The position numbers were made by a program, and so were the translations under genes. A stretch of 64,000 nucleotides of DNA from Mycobacterium branderi (GTDB lineage: Bacteria; Actinomycetota; Actinomycetes; Mycobacteriales; Mycobacteriaceae). The stretch is taken from contig NZ_AP022606.1 in assembly GCF_010728725.1 (NCBI RefSeq), positions 3,038,001 through 3,102,000 of the forward strand, read 5' to 3'. The notes below the pieces were generated by a model. The model saw only the letters and a list, made by a program, of their open reading frames with translations, did no database searches and had not been told where the DNA came from. Positions 30,710-39,244 of the stretch are shown piece by piece (position 1 is the first letter of the stretch; each line of letters starts with the position of its first letter).

Positions 30710-31999
30710 TTAAGCGGCGTCCCGCTGCGCGACGCCGCGCACGACCGTGTCACGGGCATGGACAAGGGCCACGGTCTTGCCCTGGTCCCGCACGATGTTC
30801 TCGGGCATCCAAATGACATCCATCACGCATCTGGCGAGCATCTCGATGGAAGGAGTCTCGACACGGATATCACCCGACCGAATCCCTTCGGACAGCAGGG
30901 TTTTGAGCTGCCGCAGGCGTGTGGTGAACAGCAGACCGGGATTCGGCGTATCGGGCGGGGATTGGCGCATCCAGGCCAGCTGGATCTTCCACTCATCCGG
31001 AAACTGATCCAGCGCGTTGATGTTGACCCAGGCCAGCGCGTCCAGCTTCTCGACGGGCGTCGCATCCGCGCGAAGGACACTGACGAAGCCACCCCCGGCT
31101 TTCTTGCCGAACGACTCCATGATCGAGGCAAGTAGCTCGTCCTTCGAGCCGATCAGCCGATAGACGGTCCCGGTGCCCAGACCCGCCGCCGAAGCGATGT
31201 CGCGGATCGTGGTGACTTCATATCCTTTGCGGCCGAACTCGGCTCGGGCAACCGCACGGACATGTGCCGCCTTGTCGTTGGCCCCTTCGGTCTCTTCCGG
31301 CCATGTCTTGATCGCCGCTTCCGCGGCCACAAATGCATTGGAGCGATCCAACTCTTGATCGCTGTGCTCGCGACTGGCCAGCCCCTGCAACATGATGCGG
31401 CACAGCAGCGCGGCGGCCTGATCGGCGGCGGCAGTGTGGCGGATGACGTCCAAGCCGACGTGCATCATCGACTGGCACAGCCGGTCCGCCAGCGTCGGAA
31501 GATCGATGTCTGCCCGGATGTAGCCGCTCCACCTTCCCGCGCGCAGAGTTTGCAGCATCGCCTGCTGAACGGCATTCGGGGGGTGGCGCAGCAAGTCGAC
31601 CAGTTCCCGATTTGCGCTCGGCGCCTCGTAGAACGACATCTGTAGCGCCGCACGATGCGCCACAGCGCAGCGTGCGATTGCCGAGCCCAGCTCGGTGATC
31701 GTTTCGGAGACCGGCCGCGAGCCCGGCTCGTCCAATTTCTGGTACGCGACGTCGCCGATGCGTTCCAGATCCGCGTAATAGCGCCGGACCAGTTCGACCA
31801 GAATCGCTTCTTTGGACTCGAAATGGTGATACAGGCTTCCCGGCAGAATGCCCGCGGCGTCGGCGATTTCCTGCAGCGAGGTACGTAACCCGGAGGAGGC
31901 GATCAGCGACGCGGCGGTTTGGAGGATCTCGGTCCGGCGCGTTCCGTCGTCGTAGGCGCCGCTGGAGGCTGCCGCCTCGGCTGATTGCTGGCGCCCCAC
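30710..31999 (-). CDS. tandem TetR-family regulator (two TetR units in one protein)
   Basis: 429 aa from a GTG with a strong GGAGG. The first TetR helix-turn-helix is at about 20-75 (LQEIADAAGILPGSLYHHFESKEAILVE). A full ligand-binding domain follows, then a second helix-turn-helix at about 235-285 (IRDIASAAGLGTGTVYRLIGSKDELLAS) and a second ligand domain. One chain therefore mimics a TetR dimer or binds two half-sites. It is divergent from the norD/norQ-like operon. Similar palindromes lie on both sides of the gene, so it probably represses itself and its neighbours until a pathway compound binds. Confidence 0.88.
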   Translation of the reverse strand: MGRQQSAEAAASSGAYDDGTRRTEILQTAASLIASSGLRTSLQEIADAAGILPGSLYHHFESKEAILVELVRRYYADLERIGDVAYQKLDEPGSRPVSETITELGSAIARCAVAHRAALQMSFYEAPSANRELVDLLRHPPNAVQQAMLQTLRAGRWSGYIRADIDLPTLADRLCQSMMHVGLDVIRHTAAADQAAALLCRIMLQGLASREHSDQELDRSNAFVAAEAAIKTWPEETEGANDKAAHVRAVARAEFGRKGYEVTTIRDIASAAGLGTGTVYRLIGSKDELLASIMESFGKKAGGGFVSVLRADATPVEKLDALAWVNINALDQFPDEWKIQLAWMRQSPPDTPNPGLLFTTRLRQLKTLLSEGIRSGDIRVETPSIEMLARCVMDVIWMPENIVRDQGKTVALVHARDTVVRGVAQRDAA

Positions 32000-32032
32000 G
32001 TCACCTCCACAGCTCCCGCTAGAGGACCTACT

Positions 32033-32049
32033 GACCGAATGTTTGGTTA
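32033..32049. promoter_or_regulatory. candidate TetR operator, site 2
   Basis: GACCGAATGTTTGGTTA, 33 bp upstream of the tetR start. With one more base on the left the two ends read TGACC / GGTTA. It shares the TTTGGT half with site 3 and its spacing with sites 1 and 4. Confidence 0.5.
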
Positions 32050-32133
32050 AACGCTACCAGACAGTAGCTACTTTGCCGGGAGTCCGGCGTCGAGCGGAGT
32101 TCATTGACTGCGGACAGCACGGACTCTAGGGTG

Positions 32134-32149
32134 GAACAGATATTTGGTC
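32134..32149. promoter_or_regulatory. candidate TetR operator, site 3
   Basis: GAACAGATATTTGGTC: 12 of 16 positions are palindromic. It lies about 12 bp before the GTG of the VWA gene, so a bound repressor would block transcription or its start. It aligns with sites 1, 2 and 4. Confidence 0.55.
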
Positions 32150-32161
32150 AGTAATTGGGCG

Positions 32162-33844
32162 GTGAGGGAGTCCTTGACAAACCACACTGCAACCGATGCC
32201 GTGCAGCGGTGGAGCATGCTGGCGTCTGCGATTGCCGGCCGCAGTGTCGAGGTCGCGGCAGCCCGTGCAGGTGAGCTGGCGTGGACGGACGGCAGGACGA
32301 TATTTCTTGACGCCGACGCCGGCCCGCGGCACCGGTTGCAAACAGTGGCGGTTCAAGCCTGTCTCTTGGCGGAAGGGAGCCTGCAGCCGGCCATCGCACG
32401 ACGGCTGGGTCGGCGGACTGCCCTGGCCGCGCGATACCTTGCGATAGAGGGACATCGGGCGCTCGCGGCCAACGAGGAGCTGCTGCCGGCCGCGGTGTCT
32501 TTGCTTGTGGACCGCGACGTCGCGGGCCGCAGTGACTCGCCGGCATCCTCGTTAGCCTTGGCGAGAAGCCGCGCACTCGACAGTCAGCCGCCAGCAGTAT
32601 TCGGAACCATCCATCCACGAAAGCTGTTGGCTGCCAGCAAGAGTCGAGGCACGGACGAACACGGTAAGCATGTTGCCCAACAGCGCAAGCCCTTGGCAGA
32701 GCTCGAGGACTCCGATCCGGAAGACGTCGCGGACTGGTTCTCCAGCCCGGTCGGCGGCGGAGGTGCTCTCGGCCGGTGGCTCAAAAAGATGCTGGACTCG
32801 GTGCGCCGGCTCAACGGCAATGGACCACCCGGCGCGGACGCACCGACGCACCGGTTGCGATCGGGCATACGCGGTGGCGGCTCTGCCGTCGTATCGAACG
32901 CGACGGTAGGCGTCGACAAGTACCACCTCGTCGGCGAGGCTGCGGGAATCAAGTACCCCGAGTGGGACTTTCGCCACAAGCAATATCGGCCGAACTGGTG
33001 CACCGTGCAGGAAGTCGCGCCTCGACCCAGCGACGCCACGTCGGTCAGCGTGTCCGACGGGTACCGGTTGCGTCGAGCACTCGCCCGACTCGCGGTCGGG
33101 CTCGATCGATATCACCGCCAGGTTCAGGGCGACGACGTCGACATCGACGCGGCTGTCGAGGCGCGGGTGGAGACCATCGCCGGGTCGGCGCCCGACGAAG
33201 CGGTCTACCTCGACAGTCTGCGACGCCGCCGCGACCTTTCCGTCCTGATCCTTCTTGACATCTCGGGTTCGTCAGCCGAACCGGGAACGATCGGCCATAC
33301 CGTGCACGAGCAACAGCGCACCGCAGCCGCCGCGTTGACCGCGGCGTTGCACGATCTGGGAGATCGGGTGGCGTTGTACGGTTTTCATTCGCAAGGGCGA
33401 TCCGCGGTGCATCTGTTACCGGTGAAACGGTTCGACGACGATCTCGACGCCGTGGCGATGCGGCGTTTGTCCGGTCTGACGCCCGGCGGCTATTCGAGAT
33501 TGGGTGCGGCGATCCGGCATGGCGCCGCCGTATTGGACCGTCGGGGAGGCACGCCGCGGCGGTTGCTGGTCGTGTTGTCCGACGGGCTGGCGTACGACCA
33601 CGGTTACGAACGCGATTACGGCGCGGCTGATGCGCGTCGGGCGCTGGCCGAGGTCCGCCGGCGGGGCACCGGCTGCCTGTGCCTGACCATAGGAGCGGCT
33701 ACCGACGTCGCCGAGTTGCAGCGAGTATTCGGCAGCGCCGCGCATGCAACTATTCCGCGGCTCGACCAACTGAACCAACTGATCGGGCCGCTGTTCCGGT
33801 CAGCGCTGGCCTCGGCAGACCTTCGACGACGGATGGTGGCATGA
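32162..33844 (+). CDS. VWA-domain protein, NorD/CoxE-like
   Basis: 560 aa from the GTG at 32162. A TTG at 32174 after GAGGGAG is an alternative, so the start is uncertain. The N-terminal part (SAIAGRSVEVAAARAGELAWTDG) resembles NorD. The C-terminal third is a von Willebrand A domain with MIDAS motif LLDISGSS. NorD-type proteins work with a MoxR AAA ATPase to insert metals or remodel an enzyme (nitric oxide reductase, Rubisco, CO dehydrogenase). No such partner enzyme is nearby, so the client is unknown. Its stop overlaps the ATPase start (ATGA). Confidence 0.85.
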   Translation: MRESLTNHTATDAVQRWSMLASAIAGRSVEVAAARAGELAWTDGRTIFLDADAGPRHRLQTVAVQACLLAEGSLQPAIARRLGRRTALAARYLAIEGHRALAANEELLPAAVSLLVDRDVAGRSDSPASSLALARSRALDSQPPAVFGTIHPRKLLAASKSRGTDEHGKHVAQQRKPLAELEDSDPEDVADWFSSPVGGGGALGRWLKKMLDSVRRLNGNGPPGADAPTHRLRSGIRGGGSAVVSNATVGVDKYHLVGEAAGIKYPEWDFRHKQYRPNWCTVQEVAPRPSDATSVSVSDGYRLRRALARLAVGLDRYHRQVQGDDVDIDAAVEARVETIAGSAPDEAVYLDSLRRRRDLSVLILLDISGSSAEPGTIGHTVHEQQRTAAAALTAALHDLGDRVALYGFHSQGRSAVHLLPVKRFDDDLDAVAMRRLSGLTPGGYSRLGAAIRHGAAVLDRRGGTPRRLLVVLSDGLAYDHGYERDYGAADARRALAEVRRRGTGCLCLTIGAATDVAELQRVFGSAAHATIPRLDQLNQLIGPLFRSALASADLRRRMVA

Positions 33845-34656
33845 CAAGCCAAACACACGGACCACGGCCGTACTACGTGCCTGTCGGCAACGAGGAGCAG
33901 GTGTTCAAAGCGGCGTTCCGCCAAGGCATGTCGGTAGTGCTTAAAGGTCCCACGGGTTGCGGAAAGACGCGCTTCGTGGAGGCCATGGCGTACGACCTGA
34001 ACCGGCCGCTGATCACGGTGGCCTGCCACGACGACCTCACCACCGCAGACCTGGTGGGCCGATTTCTACTGCGCGGCGGCGAAACCGAGTGGGTCGACGG
34101 GCCGTTGACGCGCGCCGTGCGCGAGGGCGCCATCTGCTACCTCGACGAGGTGGTGGAGGCCCGCCAGGACACCACCGTCGTGCTCCATCCGCTGGCTGAC
34201 TACCGCCGCCAGCTTCCCATCGAACGGCTGGGGGTGACGCTGGATGCGGCGCCCGGCTTTTGCTTGGTGGTCTCCTATAACCCGGGATACCAAAGCGTTT
34301 TGAAGGATCTCAAGGACTCGACGCGTCAACGCATGGTGGCCATCGAGTTCGGTTTTCCGACACCCGACGTCGAGGAGAAAATCGTTGCCTGCGAGGCAGG
34401 CGTCGATCACGAGACCGCAGTCGAGCTGGTGCGGTTCGGGCAGGCGATTCGGCGTCTGGACACCGCGGGGCTGCGCGAGGTGGCCTCGACCCGGGTGCTG
34501 ATCGCCGCCGGGCGGCTGATCGCCGAAGGACTGAGCCCCCGCGAAGCGGCTCGGACCGCCATCGCCGGGCCTCTCACCGACGATGCCGCAGTGACCAGTG
34601 GCCTGGACAAGATGATCGACGTGTACCTGCCGGGGCAAGGCGGACACGATGATTGA
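33841..34656 (+). CDS. MoxR-type AAA+ ATPase, NorQ/CbbQ-like
   Basis: 271 aa, the usual NorQ/NirQ/CbbQ length. Walker A GPTGCGKT is at about 36-43, Walker B is ICYLDEV, and the C-terminal lid holds the STRVLIAAGRLI helix. It forms a translationally coupled pair with the VWA protein. Such pairs act as ATP-driven activators of a third enzyme. In this operon the possible clients are the downstream binding-fold protein, AveC-like protein, SDR or P450. None of these is a known client of the family. Confidence 0.9.
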   Translation: MTSQTHGPRPYYVPVGNEEQVFKAAFRQGMSVVLKGPTGCGKTRFVEAMAYDLNRPLITVACHDDLTTADLVGRFLLRGGETEWVDGPLTRAVREGAICYLDEVVEARQDTTVVLHPLADYRRQLPIERLGVTLDAAPGFCLVVSYNPGYQSVLKDLKDSTRQRMVAIEFGFPTPDVEEKIVACEAGVDHETAVELVRFGQAIRRLDTAGLREVASTRVLIAAGRLIAEGLSPREAARTAIAGPLTDDAAVTSGLDKMIDVYLPGQGGHDD

Positions 34657-34684
34657 CGACCCGACGCGAGCCGCGCTAGGGTCT

Positions 34685-34701
34685 GAACAAATTTTAGGTT
34701 C
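34685..34701. promoter_or_regulatory. candidate TetR operator, site 4
   Basis: GAACAAATTTTAGGTTC, with GAAC/GTTC arms, 43 bp before the start of the binding-fold protein. It suggests that the second half of the operon has its own promoter under the same regulator. Confidence 0.55.
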
Positions 34702-34744
34702 CATAGTGGGTCGGCGGCCGTAGCGCTGCACCAATGGAGGTGAA

Positions 34745-35857
34745 ATGTCCTACGAGAGCACCGCAGAACCGATCAAGATCGGCTACCTGATGGACTTCAG
34801 GTTGCCTGAAGGTTTTCCGAAGACGTACTTCGAGGACCTGACGCAGCCGTTCGACCTCGTCTTCAAGCAAGCAGGCGAACAAGGCCTGCTCGACCGACCC
34901 ATCGAGATCATCTACCGCGAGGTGGAAGGTCTGCCGAAGGGATCGGTCAAGGCGGTCATCGACGCCTACGGCGAACTGTGCGACGAGGGATGCCTGGCCG
35001 TCTTCGGCCCGAACATCACCGACAACGTCGTGCCCACCCGGGAAGCCATCGAGGAACGCTTCAAGGTCCCGGCCATCAGCGTCACCGGATCCGATGCGGC
35101 GCTGGGAGAGTGGGTCTTCTCGTTCCCGATGGGGTCGCTGACCGACGAGCCGATCTTCTGGTCGGACTTGCTTGCCAAAGGCGGGCACACTGAGGTGGGC
35201 GTTCTAGTCGAACAATCGCTGGTCGGCAAGACTTATCTGGAGAACTTCCGTAAAGCCTGCCAGCGCAAAGGTATTCGCATCGTTGCCGAGGCGGCCATCG
35301 CGCAGACGGCGCAAGATGTCAGCGAGGCCGTCCGAATCGTTCACGACGCCAAGCCGAGCGCGCTGGTGCACTGCGGCTTCGGGTTCGGGATTGTCTTCAT
35401 CAATCCGGCACTCGAGGCGCTGGACTGGAATCCACCGCGTTTCACCAGCACCGCGTTCCAAAACGCCTGGCTCAACCCGATCATGTGGAACGGGTTCATG
35501 GGTTGGACCGGCGTGGACCAGTACGACGAGGGCAACATGGTCGGGCAGAAGTTCCTCGACGAATACCACCAGGCCTACGGCCGCCGCCCGGAATGGTGTG
35601 TGCCCGTTGTCAACCGCGACGTCGCGATGACGTTGGTGCGCGCATTGAGCGACGCGCATCCGCTGAGCCCGCGCGGGGTCAAGGAGGCCCTCGAGCGGGT
35701 GAAGATGATGCCCGCCGCCTCCGGCGCACCGGGTACCCGCGTGTCGTTCGGGAACTGGACCCGGCGGGCCTGGATGGGTGCCGGCTACCTGGTGGCGCGC
35801 AAGCTCGATCCCGACGGCGTCAACTCCCATCTCGTCGACCGCTTCGGAGAGGAATAG
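34745..35857 (+). CDS. leaderless Leu/Ile/Val-type (type I) periplasmic-binding-fold protein
   Basis: 370 aa with a strong GGAGG before the ATG. The fold is that of ABC branched-chain amino-acid binding proteins (IKIGYLMDF at the start, AVFGPNITDNVV, HTEVGVLVEQSLVGKTYLENF, GFMGWTGVDQYDEGN). There is no signal peptide or lipobox, since the N terminus MSYESTAEPIKIG is polar. No ABC permease or ATPase gene is nearby. It is therefore more likely a cytosolic ligand-binding protein or sensor than a transporter part. Operon with the AveC-like gene (3-bp gap). Confidence 0.85.
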   Translation: MSYESTAEPIKIGYLMDFRLPEGFPKTYFEDLTQPFDLVFKQAGEQGLLDRPIEIIYREVEGLPKGSVKAVIDAYGELCDEGCLAVFGPNITDNVVPTREAIEERFKVPAISVTGSDAALGEWVFSFPMGSLTDEPIFWSDLLAKGGHTEVGVLVEQSLVGKTYLENFRKACQRKGIRIVAEAAIAQTAQDVSEAVRIVHDAKPSALVHCGFGFGIVFINPALEALDWNPPRFTSTAFQNAWLNPIMWNGFMGWTGVDQYDEGNMVGQKFLDEYHQAYGRRPEWCVPVVNRDVAMTLVRALSDAHPLSPRGVKEALERVKMMPAASGAPGTRVSFGNWTRRAWMGAGYLVARKLDPDGVNSHLVDRFGEE

Positions 35858-35860
35858 CCG

Positions 35861-36985
35861 ATGACTGCTGAACAGACAACACCTTCGGCGACAGCTCCGA
35901 CCGTCGAGCCCAGACGAGGATCGCCCTGGACCTGGGTATGGGTAGTAGCCGCGCTAAGTGTGCTCGGATTCTTTCTCGCCAATGCCCGCACGGGTTTGGA
36001 GTCCGACCGGGTTCGTAATCCGGCGGTCACCGGGACACCGCGACCAGTGCAAGTGCTGTTCGGATTCCAACACTGGCTCGGGCTCCTGGAGGCGTTCACC
36101 GTTGTCGTGATGGCTCTCATCGCGGTCACCTACGTGATCGCGTGGCGCCGCCACCCGTATCACCCGGTGCTGTTGATGGGCATCGTCACGACCTTGATCG
36201 TCTGGCAGGACCCCATCATGAACTGGGCGCCGTTCGCGGTTTACAACCCGCAGTTGCATCACCTGCCCGAGGACTGGCCACTGGTGTCACTGTCACCGAC
36301 CGTCGAGCCGTTGTTGGTCCTGGGCTACATCATGTTCTACCTGGGGCCCTACTTTCCGGGCATCTGGCTGCTGCGCCGGATCCAGGCCCGTCGGCCCGTC
36401 GATTCATTCGTGTGGCGCCATCCCTTGATCAGCCTGGCGATCTGCATCCTCCCGTTCGGGATGGCGCTGGACGCGGCACTGGAGATCACCCTGGTCCAAA
36501 CCGGGATGTACATCTATTCCCAGGTCCCGATCGGGTCGATTTTCGTCGGCCAGACCCACCAATTCCCCTTCATCATCGAGATATTGGCGGTCAACTTCGT
36601 GATGGTGCCGGCCGGGGTGCTGCTCTACCGCGACGACACCGGCCGCACCGCGGCCGAGAAATTGGCGCAGCGGGCGAAAATCTTCGCCAGCCGTCCCACC
36701 CTCGGGATGTTCGTGGTGATGCTGGTCCTGATCAACGTCGGCTACTTCTGCTACGGCGGTACGTTCGCCCTGGTCAAAATGGCCCACCTGTCACGTACCG
36801 TCGCCTGCCCCTGGCCGTATCCCGAAGCCAAAATCTATGACCCACAAGGCTTTTACGAAAAAGAAGGCCAACCCGGTCCGTACTCGGTGGGCATCTGGTC
36901 GACCTGGTTGAGTGGTCAACCCAACGGACGCCCGAACGTCGAACTACCGGCTGACGGCGGACGGTGCGGGCCGGGCAATGGGTGA
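35861..36985 (+). CDS. AveC-family integral membrane protein (spirocyclase-like)
   Basis: 374 aa with about seven hydrophobic segments, the first at about 24-43 (WVWVVAALSVLGFFLANA). AveC forms the spiroketal of avermectin in Streptomyces. The many mycobacterial relatives have no known reaction and make no avermectin. The polar C-terminal tail (HLSRTVACPWPYPEAKIYDPQG) is conserved-looking. It sits between the binding-fold protein and an SDR/P450 pair, so it may handle the same hydrophobic compound in the membrane. Its stop overlaps the SDR start. Confidence 0.78.
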   Translation: MTAEQTTPSATAPTVEPRRGSPWTWVWVVAALSVLGFFLANARTGLESDRVRNPAVTGTPRPVQVLFGFQHWLGLLEAFTVVVMALIAVTYVIAWRRHPYHPVLLMGIVTTLIVWQDPIMNWAPFAVYNPQLHHLPEDWPLVSLSPTVEPLLVLGYIMFYLGPYFPGIWLLRRIQARRPVDSFVWRHPLISLAICILPFGMALDAALEITLVQTGMYIYSQVPIGSIFVGQTHQFPFIIEILAVNFVMVPAGVLLYRDDTGRTAAEKLAQRAKIFASRPTLGMFVVMLVLINVGYFCYGGTFALVKMAHLSRTVACPWPYPEAKIYDPQGFYEKEGQPGPYSVGIWSTWLSGQPNGRPNVELPADGGRCGPGNG

Positions 36986-37943
36986 TCCGCGCAGCGTCGT
37001 CATCACCGGTGCATCGCGCGGGCTGGGATTCGCATCGGCCGTGCGCTTGTATGGCGAGGGGTGGCGGGTGGTCGCGGCGATGCGGACACCCGACTTGGGG
37101 ATTCCGCTTCTACGAGAGGCGACGGGGGCCGGCGACGACGACGACCGGTTGATCGGAGTGCAGTTGGACTTGTTGGACAGCGCCTCGATCACCGCTGCGG
37201 CCAAGGCGATTGAAGAGGCCGTCGGGACGCCCTACGCGCTTGTGCACAACGCCGGGATCTCCGCCGCCGGAATGGTGGAGGAGACCGATATGTCGTTGTG
37301 GCAGAGGCTATTCGCCACTAGCGTCCTCGGTCCCGTCGCGTTGACTCAGGCTCTGCTTCCGTCGATGCGAGCGGCGGGCGAGGGACGCATCGTGCTGGTT
37401 TCCAGCGTGGCCGGGGTACGTGGTCAGCCCGCCACTGCGCCGTATTCGGCAGCCAAGGGAGCATTGGAGCGCTGGGGTGAGTCGATGGCGTGCGAGATCG
37501 CGCCGTTCGGCCTCGGTGTCACCGTCTTGGTCGCCGGCGCCTATGACACCGAGATCATCACCGACGCGGGCACCACGGACGACCGCGACTTAGCCGGCCC
37601 GTACGCCCGGCTGCATCACACGATGAACACGCGCGGACGGTTCGCCATGCGCCTTGCCAGACCACCGGAGCGGTTCACCGACGGCCTGCTCAAGGCGCTG
37701 GACGACCGGGCGCCGTTCCGTCGCCGCGGTGTGGGCCCGGATGCTTCGATGCTGTTGGCTCTCAACAGGGTTCTTCCGTCGTCGGGTATGCACCACCTGT
37801 CGCGGATCGTGCTCGGCATACCCAGGCAGGGATCAATGCGGGGCGGGGCATGGCCATTGACAGCGAGCCAAAAGGCCATGGTCTGGGCCGCACGCGTTCT
37901 TCCGGCACCGCTGTTACGGCGCTTGGCACCAAAGGAGCAGTGA
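36978..37943 (+). CDS. short-chain dehydrogenase/reductase
   Basis: 321 aa from the ATG at 36978, 8 bp inside the previous gene. It has the NAD(P) site TGASRGLG, the NNAG equivalent HNAGIS, Ser in VSSVAG and YSAAK as the catalytic Tyr/Lys. A C-terminal extension after about 250 (RRGVGPDASMLLALNRVLPSSGMHHL) is longer than in FabG and resembles membrane- or retinol-type SDRs. Its stop and the P450 start overlap (TGATG), so these two are made together and probably act in sequence. Confidence 0.87.
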   Translation: MGDPRSVVITGASRGLGFASAVRLYGEGWRVVAAMRTPDLGIPLLREATGAGDDDDRLIGVQLDLLDSASITAAAKAIEEAVGTPYALVHNAGISAAGMVEETDMSLWQRLFATSVLGPVALTQALLPSMRAAGEGRIVLVSSVAGVRGQPATAPYSAAKGALERWGESMACEIAPFGLGVTVLVAGAYDTEIITDAGTTDDRDLAGPYARLHHTMNTRGRFAMRLARPPERFTDGLLKALDDRAPFRRRGVGPDASMLLALNRVLPSSGMHHLSRIVLGIPRQGSMRGGAWPLTASQKAMVWAARVLPAPLLRRLAPKEQ

Positions 37944-39160
37944 TGGAACAGCTTTTCGACGACCTGGAAGACTTCGGCGCCTTCGACGACGCGATCTCCG
38001 GCGATGTGCGCGACCCCTACACCGAATTGGCGCGGCTGCGCCGCGAGGAGCCGGTGCAGCGACTCGAGACGTCGGGCGCGCTTCCGCACGAGGAATCGCT
38101 GCCGATCTTCATCGTGTATCGCCACGAGGACATCCAGCAGATGCTTCGCGACAACGAGACGTTTTCGTCGGCGGCTGTCATCGCGGCGTTCGGCCCCGTA
38201 TTGGGGGAACACGTCATGCTCGGCATGGACGAGCCGATCCACGGCCGACTGCGGTCGCTCGTGTCAAAGGCCTTCTCGCAGAAGTCATTGGCGCGCTGGC
38301 AGGACGAGTTGGTCGCCCGGGTGGCCAACAGCCTGATCGACAACTTTGCACCTAACGGCAAGGCGGATCTGGTCAAGGAATTCACCTTCGACTACCCGAG
38401 CCAGATCATCGCGGGACTGCTGGGCCTGCCGGAAAAGGACTACCCACAGTTCCAGCGGTGGTCGATTTCGCTGCTGAGTTGGCTGATGAACCCCGAGCGC
38501 GGGCTCGCGGCCTCGGCCGCCCTGTGCGACTACTTCGCGCCCATACTCGAGGCCCGCCGGGCCGAGCCGAAGGACGACCTGATCAGCGCGCTCGCTGCGG
38601 CCGAGATCGACGGGGAGAAACTCGCGGACGAGGAGATCTTCTCGTTCCTTCGACTGCTGCTGCCCGCCGGCGTAGAGACGACCTATCGGGCGCTGGGCAG
38701 CCTGCTTTTGGCGCTGCTGTCCGACCCGGAGCAGTTGGATGCCGTCCGCGCGGATCGGTCGCTGCTGCCACAGGCGATCGAGGAGGGCGTGCGGTGGGAG
38801 TCACCGTTGCTGACCATCACCCGGGTGGCGACTCGCGACACCGAACTCGGCGGCGTGGCGATCCCGGCCGGCGCGACGGTGATGCCGATGCTCGGTTCGG
38901 CGAACCGGCAAGAGGACCGCTACCCCGACCCGGACAAGTTCGACATCCACCGAGAGGCCCGGGCGCACCTGGGCTGGGGCCACGGCGTACACGTGTGCCT
39001 CGGCATGCATTTGGCACGGCTCGAAATGCGCACGGCCATCAACCTTTTGCTCGATCGGCTGCCAAACCTCCGACTGGACCCCGATGCGGACGATCCGCAC
39101 ATCCGCGGTCAAGTTTTCCGGTCGCCGACGTCGGTCCCGGTTCTGTTCGACCCCCAATAG
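37943..39160 (+). CDS. cytochrome P450
   Basis: 405 aa, the usual bacterial P450 length. It has the I-helix AGVETTYR, ExxR in EGVRWE, and the heme loop WGHGVHVCLG with the heme-ligand Cys. The first position of the loop is Trp where most P450s have Phe. MLGSANRQEDRYPDPDKFDIHRE is the usual meander region. It should hydroxylate a hydrophobic substrate using ferredoxin; no ferredoxin gene is adjacent. It is the last gene before the insertion sequence. Confidence 0.93.
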   Translation: MEQLFDDLEDFGAFDDAISGDVRDPYTELARLRREEPVQRLETSGALPHEESLPIFIVYRHEDIQQMLRDNETFSSAAVIAAFGPVLGEHVMLGMDEPIHGRLRSLVSKAFSQKSLARWQDELVARVANSLIDNFAPNGKADLVKEFTFDYPSQIIAGLLGLPEKDYPQFQRWSISLLSWLMNPERGLAASAALCDYFAPILEARRAEPKDDLISALAAAEIDGEKLADEEIFSFLRLLLPAGVETTYRALGSLLLALLSDPEQLDAVRADRSLLPQAIEEGVRWESPLLTITRVATRDTELGGVAIPAGATVMPMLGSANRQEDRYPDPDKFDIHREARAHLGWGHGVHVCLGMHLARLEMRTAINLLLDRLPNLRLDPDADDPHIRGQVFRSPTSVPVLFDPQ

Positions 39161-39244
39161 GCGGCCCCGCAAAGGTTGCACCTTGCCAATCGGTTAGTTT
39201 CCAGTAAGGCTCTCCATAGGGTCCTCTGACGAGTTAGAGAAAGA

